A stretch of DNA of 10,766 bases, from contig JAGPIR010000026.1 in NCBI GenBank assembly GCA_018054915.1, positions 1 to 10,766 on the forward strand, given 5' to 3'. This document shows, piece by piece, positions 1-6,305 of this stretch (its first letter is position 1; the number at the start of each line of letters is the position of its first letter). The notes under the pieces were generated by a model. It was not told the DNA's origin and searched no databases. It was given only the letters and a program-made list of their open reading frames with translations. A program made the translations under genes and the position numbers. The stretch is from Allobrachymonas sp. GTDB lineage: Bacteria; Pseudomonadota; Gammaproteobacteria; Burkholderiales; Burkholderiaceae_C.

Positions 1-159
1 GTGGGCAGCACCGTCAAGGCTGGCCAGACGGTGTGCATCATCGAGGCCATGAAAATCCTCAATGAAATCGAAACCGATGTTGCAGGCACCGTGAAGCAAA
101 TTCTTTGCGGCAATGGCGACGCCGTTGAATACGGCCAGGCATTGTTCATCATCGAATGA
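1..159 (+). CDS. accB: Biotin carboxyl carrier protein of acetyl-CoA carboxylase (3' end only)
   Basis: The window opens inside this gene, and 52 codons plus a TGA stop are visible. The frame contains EAMK, the biotinylation motif, so the lysine at 52-54 is the residue that carries biotin. It is followed by ILNEIETD and ends in LFIIE, which is the usual end of the biotinyl (lipoyl-like) domain. AccB carries the carboxyl group between AccC and the carboxyltransferase AccA/AccD. The N-terminal half and the start lie outside the window. accC follows on the same strand, the standard accBC arrangement, and the two are probably cotranscribed. The gap to accC is 170 bp, fairly wide for this pair, and contains a short accC-like reading frame. 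Confidence 0.96.
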   Translation: MGSTVKAGQTVCIIEAMKILNEIETDVAGTVKQILCGNGDAVEYGQALFIIE

Positions 160-221
160 GTCATCGGTCGCATGCGAGCCGTAGCAGGTGTGCTTCCGCG
201 CGTCGGCCGGCCGGATTGCTT

Positions 222-314
222 ATGTTCAAGATACTGATTGCCAAGCGCGGTGTTTTTGCCGCAGGCAAGGCCAGGCAAATGACCCGCGCGTTCGACAATG
301 CGCGGGGTGATTGA
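222..314 (+). other. Thirty-codon reading frame copying the start of accC (decayed duplication or leader ORF)
   Basis: An ATG at 222 opens a 30-codon frame ending in TGA at 312-314. It begins MFKILIAKRG, against MFKKILIANRG for AccC. At DNA level 25 of 29 aligned bases match between 222-250 and 330-361, with one 3-base gap. The two ATGs are 108 bp apart in the same frame, and the TGA at 312 is the only stop between them. After about ten codons the similarity fades, with scattered matches only. A weak GGA lies six bases before the ATG. It may be the remnant of a tandem duplication of the accC 5' end, or a short translated leader that couples translation into accC, whose start lies 15 bp beyond the stop. 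Chance is unlikely for the first ten codons. Whether it is translated is unknown. Confidence 0.5.
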
Positions 315-329
315 GCCGCGGAGAGACCC

Positions 330-1679
330 ATGTTCAAAAAAATACTGATCGCCAACCGGGGAGAAATCGCCTTGCGCGTCCAGCGCGCCTGCAAAGAAAT
401 GGGCATCCGGGCGGTAATGGTTTATTCCGAAGCGGATCGTGAAGCCAAATACGTCAAGCTTGCCGACGAGGCCATCTGCATCGGTCCTGCGCCTTCGCCG
501 CAAAGCTATCTCAACATGCCGGCCATCATCGCGGCAGCCGAGGTGACCGACGCCGAGGCCATCCATCCCGGCTATGGCTTTCTGGCCGAAAATGCCGATT
601 TCGCCGAGCGCGTGGAGAAAAGCGGGTTCACCTTCATCGGTCCGGGCCCGGAGGCCATCCGCATCATGGGTGACAAGGTTTCGGCTAAGCAGGCCATGAT
701 CAAGGCGGGCGTACCTTGTGTGCCGGGCTCTGAAGGCGAGCTTTCCGATGATCCGGCGCAGCTCAAGCGCATTGCCAAGCAGATCGGGTATCCGGTCATC
801 ATCAAGGCAGCAGGCGGCGGCGGCGGCCGTGGCATGCGCGTGGCGCACACCGAAGCCGCCCTGATCAATGCTGTGGCCATGACGCGGGCCGAGGCCAGCA
901 CGGCGTTTGGCAATCCTGCGGTGTACATGGAGAAATACCTGCAGAATCCGCGCCACGTTGAAATCCAGATCATTGCCGACAATTACAAGAACGCCGTTTT
1001 TCTGGGCGAGCGCGATTGCTCCATGCAGCGCCGCCACCAGAAAGTGATTGAAGAATCGCCCGCGCCCGGCATTCCGCGCCGGCTGATCGAACGCATCGGT
1101 GACCGCTGCGTGGCCGCTTGCAAGAAGATCGGCTATCGTAATGCTGGCACGTTCGAATTCCTGTACGAAAACGGCGAGTTCTATTTCATCGAAATGAACA
1201 CCCGTGTCCAGGTGGAGCACACCCTGACGGAATGGATCACGGGCCTTGACATCGTGCGTACCCAGATCATGGTGGCCGCCGGCGAAAAGCTGCCCTTTGG
1301 CCAGCGCGACATTCAGATGCGTGGCCATGCGTTCGAGTGCCGCATCAACGCCGAAGACCCCTACAAGTTCACGCCTTCGCCGGGCCGCATCACCCTGTGG
1401 CATCCGCCAGGCGGGCCGGGCGTGCGGGTGGACAGCCATATCTACACCAACTACACCGTGCCGCCCAACTATGATTCGATGATCGCCAAGCTCATCGTTT
1501 ATGGCGACACCCGGGAACAGGCCATGGCACGCATGCGATCGGCCTTGGGGGAGACGCTGATCGAGGGCATCAATACCAACATCGCCCTGCACCGCGACCT
1601 GATGGTGGACGCCCGCTTCATCGAGGGCGGCACGAACATCCATTATCTGGAGCAATGGCTGGCGCAACGCTTCCGCTGA
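330..1679 (+). CDS. accC: Biotin carboxylase subunit of acetyl-CoA carboxylase
   Basis: AccC is the ATP-grasp enzyme that carboxylates biotin on AccB with ATP and bicarbonate, in the cytoplasm. At 449 residues it has exactly the length of the E. coli protein, and residue numbers coincide. The N-terminal domain starts MFKKILIANRGEIA. HPGYGFLAEN lies near residue 84. K116 and K159 bind ATP, and the glycine-rich loop follows K159. The ERDCSMQRRHQK block is near 231, and E288, N290, R292 and E296 form the metal and catalytic site. R338 lies in ECRINAEDP. GGAGAG at 320-325 serves the ATG. One oddity is the EH-P-V segment after E296, which reads T298-L299 here where E. coli has Pro-Val. There is no terminator-like structure before prmA, so read-through is likely. 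Confidence 0.98.
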   Translation: MFKKILIANRGEIALRVQRACKEMGIRAVMVYSEADREAKYVKLADEAICIGPAPSPQSYLNMPAIIAAAEVTDAEAIHPGYGFLAENADFAERVEKSGFTFIGPGPEAIRIMGDKVSAKQAMIKAGVPCVPGSEGELSDDPAQLKRIAKQIGYPVIIKAAGGGGGRGMRVAHTEAALINAVAMTRAEASTAFGNPAVYMEKYLQNPRHVEIQIIADNYKNAVFLGERDCSMQRRHQKVIEESPAPGIPRRLIERIGDRCVAACKKIGYRNAGTFEFLYENGEFYFIEMNTRVQVEHTLTEWITGLDIVRTQIMVAAGEKLPFGQRDIQMRGHAFECRINAEDPYKFTPSPGRITLWHPPGGPGVRVDSHIYTNYTVPPNYDSMIAKLIVYGDTREQAMARMRSALGETLIEGINTNIALHRDLMVDARFIEGGTNIHYLEQWLAQRFR

Positions 1680-1811
1680 TGGGCGCCGGATATATGTTGA
1701 CGGGGGTTGCCGGAAGGTATTTGCATGCCGGTAGCCGTTGCGTTCAGATCTTTTCCCGTGTCTTGCGCCAACGTCAATCGGCGCCGGTATACGCCCTGAA
1801 GGAGTGGCGGC

Positions 1812-2711
1812 ATGTTTGAATTGCGCCTGCTGTGTCCCGAGGCAAATGTGGAAATGGTGAGCGAGGCGCTGGAGGCGCTGGACGCCCTGAGCGTTTCCGT
1901 GGAGGATGCCGACGCGCAGACCGCGTCCGAACAGCCGCTGTTTGGTGAACCCGGCATGCCTGCGCCCCGGGAAGGCTGGCAGCGCTCCCTGTTGACGGCG
2001 CTGTTCATGACGCAGGAGGCCGCTGAAGAGGCAGCCCGTCTGCTGGCCGTGCAGGATTATTTCGCGGGCAGCAGCGTGACCGGCGTGCTGCCCCTACCCG
2101 ATCAGGACTGGGTGCGCCTGACGCAGGCGCAATTCGCACCGGTTGCCATCACGCCTGATTTCTGGATCGTGCCGAGCTGGCACGAAGCTCCGGCGCAGGC
2201 CCGGCAACTGATCCGGCTGGACCCGGGCCTTGCATTTGGCACCGGCACGCACCCGACCACGCGCATGTGCCTGCGCTGGCTGGCGCAGAGCCCCGGCGTA
2301 GCCGGTGCGCGGGTGCTTGATTACGGCTGCGGCTCCGGCATTCTGGCCATTGGCGCGGCCAAATACGGCGCTGCGCAGGTGGATGCGGTGGATATCGACC
2401 CAGCAGCCGTCGCCACGGCGCGCGACAATGCCGCCAACAATGCGACAAGCCTGTGCAGTGGCTTGCCCGACACGGTCGAGCCTGCCCAGGCCCGGTACGG
2501 GATCGTTCTGGCCAACATTCTGGCGTCACCCCTGAAAGTGCTGGCTCCGCTGCTTTGCGCCCATTTGGCGCCCGGCGGGTATCTGGTGCTGGCTGGCATT
2601 CTGGAACGCCAGACACAGGAGTTGCAGGAAGCCTATGCGCCAGATATTGAACTATCGGTCGCCGATGTGCAAGACGGCTGGGTGCTGTTGACAGGCCGGC
2701 GCGCCGTCTGA
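1812..2711 (+). CDS. prmA: Ribosomal protein L11 methyltransferase
   Basis: PrmA is an S-adenosylmethionine-dependent enzyme that methylates ribosomal protein L11. The 299-residue length fits the family (E. coli 293). The N-terminal part is the variable substrate-recognition domain. Then comes the family signature PGLAFGTGTHPTT near residue 137. The SAM-binding loop is VLDYGCGSG (residues 168-176), followed by the acidic DIDP motif closing strand 2 and the ANILASPL segment, the family's counterpart of the NPPY-type motif of other methyltransferases. The start is supported by AAGGAG at 1799-1804, seven bases before the ATG. It lies 132 bp after accC. The accBC-prmA order is common in proteobacteria and points to shared transcription rather than shared function. 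Confidence 0.97.
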   Translation: MFELRLLCPEANVEMVSEALEALDALSVSVEDADAQTASEQPLFGEPGMPAPREGWQRSLLTALFMTQEAAEEAARLLAVQDYFAGSSVTGVLPLPDQDWVRLTQAQFAPVAITPDFWIVPSWHEAPAQARQLIRLDPGLAFGTGTHPTTRMCLRWLAQSPGVAGARVLDYGCGSGILAIGAAKYGAAQVDAVDIDPAAVATARDNAANNATSLCSGLPDTVEPAQARYGIVLANILASPLKVLAPLLCAHLAPGGYLVLAGILERQTQELQEAYAPDIELSVADVQDGWVLLTGRRAV

Positions 2712-2721
2712 GAAAGCGCCG

Positions 2722-2753
2722 GTGAACGCCGTGCAGGGTGTACGGCCTACAAT
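2722..2753 (+). promoter_or_regulatory. Possible promoter placing the transcript start almost at the zinc-ribbon gene's ATG
   Basis: TACAAT at 2748-2753 is a 5-of-6 match to the sigma-70 -10 box. The only upstream -35-like hexamer is GTGAAC at 2722-2727, a weak match at a long 20-base spacing. A start 6-8 bases after the -10 would fall at about 2760, so the mRNA would have only two or three bases before the ATG at 2763. No Shine-Dalgarno sequence precedes that ATG, which fits leaderless translation. This is inference from motif matching only. Confidence 0.35.
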
Positions 2754-2762
2754 TCGTGCACC

Positions 2763-4205
2763 ATGCCGTCTACCACGCGTCTTGTCACCCGTTGCCCCAA
2801 TTGCGAAACGGCCTTCAGGGTCGTAGCCGATCAGTTGCGCATTGCGCAGGGCTGGGTGCGTTGCGGGCACTGTCAAACGGTTTACCAGACGCAAGACACC
2901 CTGGTCACCCTGAATGAAGAACTTGAAGATGCCGCCGCGCATCTGCCAGGGGGGGCGCCAGCATCTTCCGAACCTTTTGCCAATCACGGGGTGGAGACCG
3001 CGCAGAATCCGGCCATGCAAACGGATAAACCTGCCGCCAGAGACAGCATCCTGGATCGGATAGCTGCGGCCATTGCCATCAAAAGGGTGCAGACCCGAAT
3101 GGCAACCGCGGAAATAGAACCGGATCAGTCGCGCATCAGCCTTGAGCCGTCGACTGCCGATGCACCGAGGGCTGCAGATTCCGGCGAAACGCCAGACCAT
3201 GCCCCTCCATCTATCGGTCCGGAGCAAGCCATCACACCGGCACAGGATGAGCCGGATGAAGGCGCTGACGCCGAGTCCCCGGAACCGGTTTTTGAGTCGG
3301 TTCATGAACCGGAGCCCATGCGCCAGTCCGAACCGCAAGAGCCACAAGAGCCACAAGAGCCACAAGAGCCACAAGAGCCACAAGAGCCACAAGAGCCGCA
3401 AGAGGGTGCTGACAGCGGGACGCAAAAGCTGGTGGAAGACATTTCGGGAGATGGCGATTTGGCTTCCGGTTCGCCAGCGCCTGAAGACATGCCATCCGAA
3501 CAGGAAGAAGAACTACCGCCCCTGATTCCTGCGTTCTTGCGGGCGGAAGGAAGTACAGCAGAAGGAGAGGGCGATGGTGGCGCCCAACCGGCGGTCGATG
3601 CTGGCGTCGCCGCAGAAGCCGCCGCGACAGAAGCCGCAGCGACAGAAGCAGCCGCGACAGAAGCAGCCGGGGAAGAAAAATTCTCGTTTATGCGCGATGC
3701 CGAGCGCCGGGCGTTCTGGCGCAAGCCTCTGGTCAGGGCCGGTCTGTCTCTGGCCGTTGGCTTGGGCTTGCTGGCGCTGGCCGGGCAGTGGGCCTATCAC
3801 CAGCGCGCATCGTTGTATGCGCGCATTCCATTGGCACGACTGGTGCTGGATGCCGCATGCCGGCCGTTGAATTGCCGGATTGCTCCTTGGCAGAACATCC
3901 ATGCCGTGGAAATCGAAAGCAGCGAATTTCTGAAAAATCCCGACGAATCCTATGCATTGCATGTGGCCCTGCGCAACAGCAGCCTGCATCCGGTTGCCAT
4001 GCCTGCGCTGGAGCTGAGCCTGCTGGATGCTGATCAGCAGCTGGTGGCCAGACGGGTCATTGCCGTTGATCCGGCCGTACCAGCTCCCCCCGTCCTGCCA
4101 GCGCGCGGCCAGTGGAATATCGATGCAACCGTGGATGTGCGGCTGCCGCCCGATCTTGCGCAGCGCGATATTTCTGGCTATCGTCTGACTGTTTTTTATC
4201 CTTGA
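2763..4205 (+). CDS. Membrane-anchored zinc-ribbon protein with DUF3426 C-terminal domain
   Basis: A 480-residue protein in three parts. The N-terminus is an MJ0042-type zinc ribbon with two CxxC pairs (C11, C14, C34, C37). A long acidic, proline- and alanine-rich linker follows, surely disordered. It contains eight EPQ units (about residues 190-213) and nearly four EAAAT units (about 285-303). One transmembrane helix lies at about 326-345, preceded by basic residues, and a C-terminal domain resembles DUF3426. With no signal peptide, the zinc ribbon should be cytoplasmic and the DUF3426 domain periplasmic. The function of the family is not established, though redox or stress sensing across the membrane is conceivable. 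The gene sits between prmA and a PfkB-type kinase, an order I recall from other Burkholderiales. No Shine-Dalgarno sequence is visible before the ATG. Confidence 0.9.
   Translation: MPSTTRLVTRCPNCETAFRVVADQLRIAQGWVRCGHCQTVYQTQDTLVTLNEELEDAAAHLPGGAPASSEPFANHGVETAQNPAMQTDKPAARDSILDRIAAAIAIKRVQTRMATAEIEPDQSRISLEPSTADAPRAADSGETPDHAPPSIGPEQAITPAQDEPDEGADAESPEPVFESVHEPEPMRQSEPQEPQEPQEPQEPQEPQEPQEPQEGADSGTQKLVEDISGDGDLASGSPAPEDMPSEQEEELPPLIPAFLRAEGSTAEGEGDGGAQPAVDAGVAAEAAATEAAATEAAATEAAGEEKFSFMRDAERRAFWRKPLVRAGLSLAVGLGLLALAGQWAYHQRASLYARIPLARLVLDAACRPLNCRIAPWQNIHAVEIESSEFLKNPDESYALHVALRNSSLHPVAMPALELSLLDADQQLVARRVIAVDPAVPAPPVLPARGQWNIDATVDVRLPPDLAQRDISGYRLTVFYP
3330..3401 (+). repeat. Eight tandem 9-bp units encoding Glu-Pro-Gln
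   Basis: Eight consecutive 9-bp units encode EPQ. The six central copies (3339-3392) are identical GAGCCACAA. The first (GAACCGCAA) and last (GAGCCGCAA) differ at third positions. Since the unit is a multiple of three, copy-number change by slippage would lengthen or shorten the linker without breaking the frame. The perfect identity at silent positions indicates recent expansion. Confidence 0.97.
3615..3671 (+). repeat. Nearly four degenerate 15-bp units encoding Glu-Ala-Ala-Ala-Thr
   Basis: Three full units encoding EAAAT start at 3615, 3630 and 3645. A partial fourth (EAAG) starts at 3660. Alanine codons vary between units (GCC, GCA, GCG), so this array looks older than the EPQ array upstream. 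It lies in the disordered linker just before the transmembrane helix. Confidence 0.9.
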
Positions 4206-4227
4206 CAACCCCATTGGTGTTTGCAGC

Positions 4228-5133
4228 ATGCCCATTCTCATTTCCGGTTCGATGGCTTTCGACAACATCCTGGCATTCAATGGCCGGTTTGCCGACCACA
4301 TCCTGCCGCAACAGGTCGAAAAGCTGAGCGTTTCCTTCCTCACGCCGCACATGCGCAGTGACTACGGCGGCTGTGCGGGCAACATCGCCTATGCGGTCAA
4401 GCAGCTCGGCGGTGACCCTCTGCTGCTGGCCACCGTGGGCAAGGACGGCGGGCATTACCTTGAGCGTTTGCGCGAGATGGAAATCGATACCGGACACGTT
4501 GTGATGCGCGAAGATTGCTACACCGCCCAATGCACCATCGTGACCGATGAGCACCAGAACCAGATCACGGCCTTTCATCCCGGGGCCATGGGGCTGGCGC
4601 ACGAGCACGAAGTCCCAGCGGATGCCTCTATCGCCCTGGCCATCGTGTCACCTAATTCCAAAGAGGCCATGCAATCGCACGCCAAGCAGCTGCATGCCGC
4701 TGGCATTCCGTTCGTCTTCGATCCGGGGCAGGCCATGCCGCAGTTTTCGGCAGATGAGTTGCAGCAGTTGATCGAACAGGCCAGTTGGCTCGCGCTCAAT
4801 GACTACGAAGCCTTTCTGCTGAGCGAGCGCATGGGATGCGACCGTGCGGCCCTGTCGGTTCAAGTGCGCGGCATGGTCGTCACCCTGGGGGACAAGGGGT
4901 GCGAAATCTGGCAGGAGGGGGATTGCCAGTCAATCGACCCCATCACTCCTGCAGAAGTGGTCGATCCCACCGGCTGCGGCGATGCCTGGCGCGGCGCCTT
5001 GCTGCACGGATTGCAACAGGGCTGGGACTTGCTGCGGTGCGCGCGGCTGGGCAACTACATGGGCGCAGTCAAGGTCGCCCACCGCGGACCGCAGAACTAC
5101 CGCATCAATGCCGACGAGGTGCAGACGTTCTGA
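4228..5133 (+). CDS. PfkB-family carbohydrate/nucleoside kinase (adenosine kinase-like)
   Basis: A 301-residue ribokinase-fold (PfkB) kinase that transfers phosphate from ATP to a sugar or nucleoside. The N-terminal substrate region has GSMAFD near residue 7 and the GGCAGNIAYAVKQLGGD block near residue 47, the first PfkB signature. The second signature reads DPTGCGDAWRG, with D252 as the expected catalytic base. The Pro-Thr-Gly-Cys-Gly form, in place of TTGAGD, is what I recall for the Burkholderiales members often annotated as carbohydrate or adenosine kinases. The true substrate cannot be read from sequence, so no symbol is given. It starts 22 bp after the zinc-ribbon gene with no strong ribosome binding site, so cotranscription is likely. 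It converges on purC. Confidence 0.9.
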   Translation: MPILISGSMAFDNILAFNGRFADHILPQQVEKLSVSFLTPHMRSDYGGCAGNIAYAVKQLGGDPLLLATVGKDGGHYLERLREMEIDTGHVVMREDCYTAQCTIVTDEHQNQITAFHPGAMGLAHEHEVPADASIALAIVSPNSKEAMQSHAKQLHAAGIPFVFDPGQAMPQFSADELQQLIEQASWLALNDYEAFLLSERMGCDRAALSVQVRGMVVTLGDKGCEIWQEGDCQSIDPITPAEVVDPTGCGDAWRGALLHGLQQGWDLLRCARLGNYMGAVKVAHRGPQNYRINADEVQTF

Positions 5134-5159
5134 GCAGAATGGCAGGAACTTTCGGTAGA

Positions 5160-5187
5160 CGCTGAATCAAGCCAGCTCAATTCAGCG
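5160..5187. terminator. Hairpin between the convergent kinase gene and purC
   Basis: CGCTGAAT at 5160-5167 pairs perfectly with ATTCAGCG at 5180-5187 across a 12-base loop. Its position between two convergent genes suits a bidirectional terminator. There is no T-tract on either side, so intrinsic termination is uncertain. Confidence 0.45.
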
Positions 5188-5204
5188 CAGGCGTGCGCGG
5201 GGGT

Positions 5205-6125
5205 TCAGCGCGAAAGCGTGTCGAAAGCCTCGCGGTATTTGGCGGCGGTGTTGGTGATCACTTCGGCGGGCAGCGTGGGCGATGGGGCCGTTTTGTTCCA
5301 GGGCTTGCCGTCAACCGTGGCGGTTTCGAGCCAATCGCGCAGGTACTGCTTGTCGTAGCTGGGCGGGTTTTTGCCGGCCCGCAAAGCCGCTTCGTAGCCA
5401 TTCAGCGGCCAGTAGCGCGAGCTGTCGGGCGTGAGCACCTCGTCCATCAGCGTAAGGGCACCGTTCTCGTCCAGCCCGAACTCGAACTTGGTGTCGGCAA
5501 TGATGATGCCCTTGGTCAGCGCGTAATCGGCAGCAGCCTGGTACAGGGCGATACTCACATCGCGCATCTGTGCGGCCAGATCCTTGCCGATGGTGGCTTC
5601 CACCTGCGCGAAAGTGATGTTTTCGTCATGTTCGCCCACGGCGGCCTTGGCGGCCGGGGTGAAAATGGGCTGTGGCAACTGGGCGGCATTGGTCAGCCCG
5701 GCAGGCAGCGGGACGCCGCACACACTTTGCGTCTGCCGGTATTCGGCCCAGCCGCTGCCGGCCAGATAGCCACGCACCACCGCCTCCACCGGCAGGGGCT
5801 TCAATCGCTTGACCAGCATGCTGCGGCCCTGCACCTGGGCCACTTCATCGGGCGCGACCACGCTTTCGGGCGCATCGCCGGTGAGGTGGTTCGGCACAAT
5901 GCCCTTGAGCCTGTCGAACCAGAACAGCGCCATCTGCGTCAGCAGTGCACCCTTGCCGGGAATAGGCTCGCCCATGATCACATCGAATGCACTGATCCGG
6001 TCGCTGGCCACCATGAGGATGCGGTCGCTGCCCACCGCGTAGTTGTCGCGCACCTTGCCGCGCGCCAGCAGCGGCAGCGAATGAAGGGACGAAGCGTGCA
6101 GGGCGGAAATGCTGGAAGGTGACAT
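5205..6125 (-). CDS. purC: Phosphoribosylaminoimidazole-succinocarboxamide (SAICAR) synthase
   Basis: PurC joins CAIR and aspartate with ATP to give SAICAR in purine synthesis. From the chosen start it has 306 residues, typical of the beta-proteobacterial form, which is longer than E. coli PurC (237). Visible motifs are ARGKVRDNYAV near residue 21, VASDRISAFD, VVRGYLAGSGWAEY, GEHDENI and DTKFEFGLDENG with MDEVLTPDSSRYW. The frame stays open upstream to an ATG at 6224. The start at 6125 is preferred because family members begin a few residues before the ARGKVRD block, and because the 6224 ATG overlaps a good -10 box. Neither candidate has a clear ribosome binding site. It lies 180 bp downstream of gyrB on the same strand. 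Confidence 0.95.
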   Translation of the reverse strand: MSPSSISALHASSLHSLPLLARGKVRDNYAVGSDRILMVASDRISAFDVIMGEPIPGKGALLTQMALFWFDRLKGIVPNHLTGDAPESVVAPDEVAQVQGRSMLVKRLKPLPVEAVVRGYLAGSGWAEYRQTQSVCGVPLPAGLTNAAQLPQPIFTPAAKAAVGEHDENITFAQVEATIGKDLAAQMRDVSIALYQAAADYALTKGIIIADTKFEFGLDENGALTLMDEVLTPDSSRYWPLNGYEAALRAGKNPPSYDKQYLRDWLETATVDGKPWNKTAPSPTLPAEVITNTAAKYREAFDTLSR

Positions 6126-6187
6126 GATGAACGGTGGGTGTGGTGCACGGTAAAACCGGCGCGGACAAACGTGGCGTGCGGTTTTTG

Positions 6188-6201
6188 CCTGCATTTGCAG
6201 G
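6188..6201 (-). other. Short inverted repeat in the purC leader
   Basis: CCTGCA at 6188-6193 and TGCAGG at 6196-6201 are perfect reverse complements around two bases. If purC transcription starts near 6216, this hairpin lies in the 5' untranslated region. It could equally be a protein-binding dyad. No function is recognised. Confidence 0.35.
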
Positions 6202-6222
6202 TCATGCCGCAGGAAGGACAAC

Positions 6223-6253
6223 ATTTTAGCTAGCGCCAGATACCATGCGGCAA
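6223..6253 (-). promoter_or_regulatory. Candidate purC promoter
   Basis: Read on the minus strand, TAAAAT (6228-6223) matches the -10 consensus at 5 of 6 bases. TTGCCG (6253-6248) matches the -35 at 4 of 6, with a 19-base spacer that is longer than ideal. Initiation would be near 6216, leaving a leader of about 90 bases before the ATG at 6125 and excluding the ATG at 6224 from the transcript. Confidence 0.4.
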
Positions 6254-6305
6254 TCGGACGCGAGCTTCAAAGATCATGCCCTATTCGAAAATGGCGATGA
6301 ATCAC

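Noticed and set aside
2652..3425. Minus-strand frame with a repeated Leu-Leu-Trp run that looks like a membrane segment
   Set aside because: The run is only the antisense reading of the EPQ repeat. Six frames stay open because the 9-bp unit contains no stop in any frame.
4202..4207. Perfect TTGACA before the PfkB-type kinase gene
   Set aside because: No -10-like hexamer lies 16-18 bases downstream, where the kinase ATG already begins. The hexamer also overlaps the zinc-ribbon stop codon and is probably coincidental.
5193..6122. 309-codon open frame on the plus strand opposite purC
   Set aside because: Same kind of antisense shadow. purC has all family motifs and the antisense product has none.
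6126..6224. N-terminal extension of PurC to an ATG at 6224
   Set aside because: The extra 33 residues are unlike the family, the ATG overlaps a -10-like box and no ribosome binding site precedes it.
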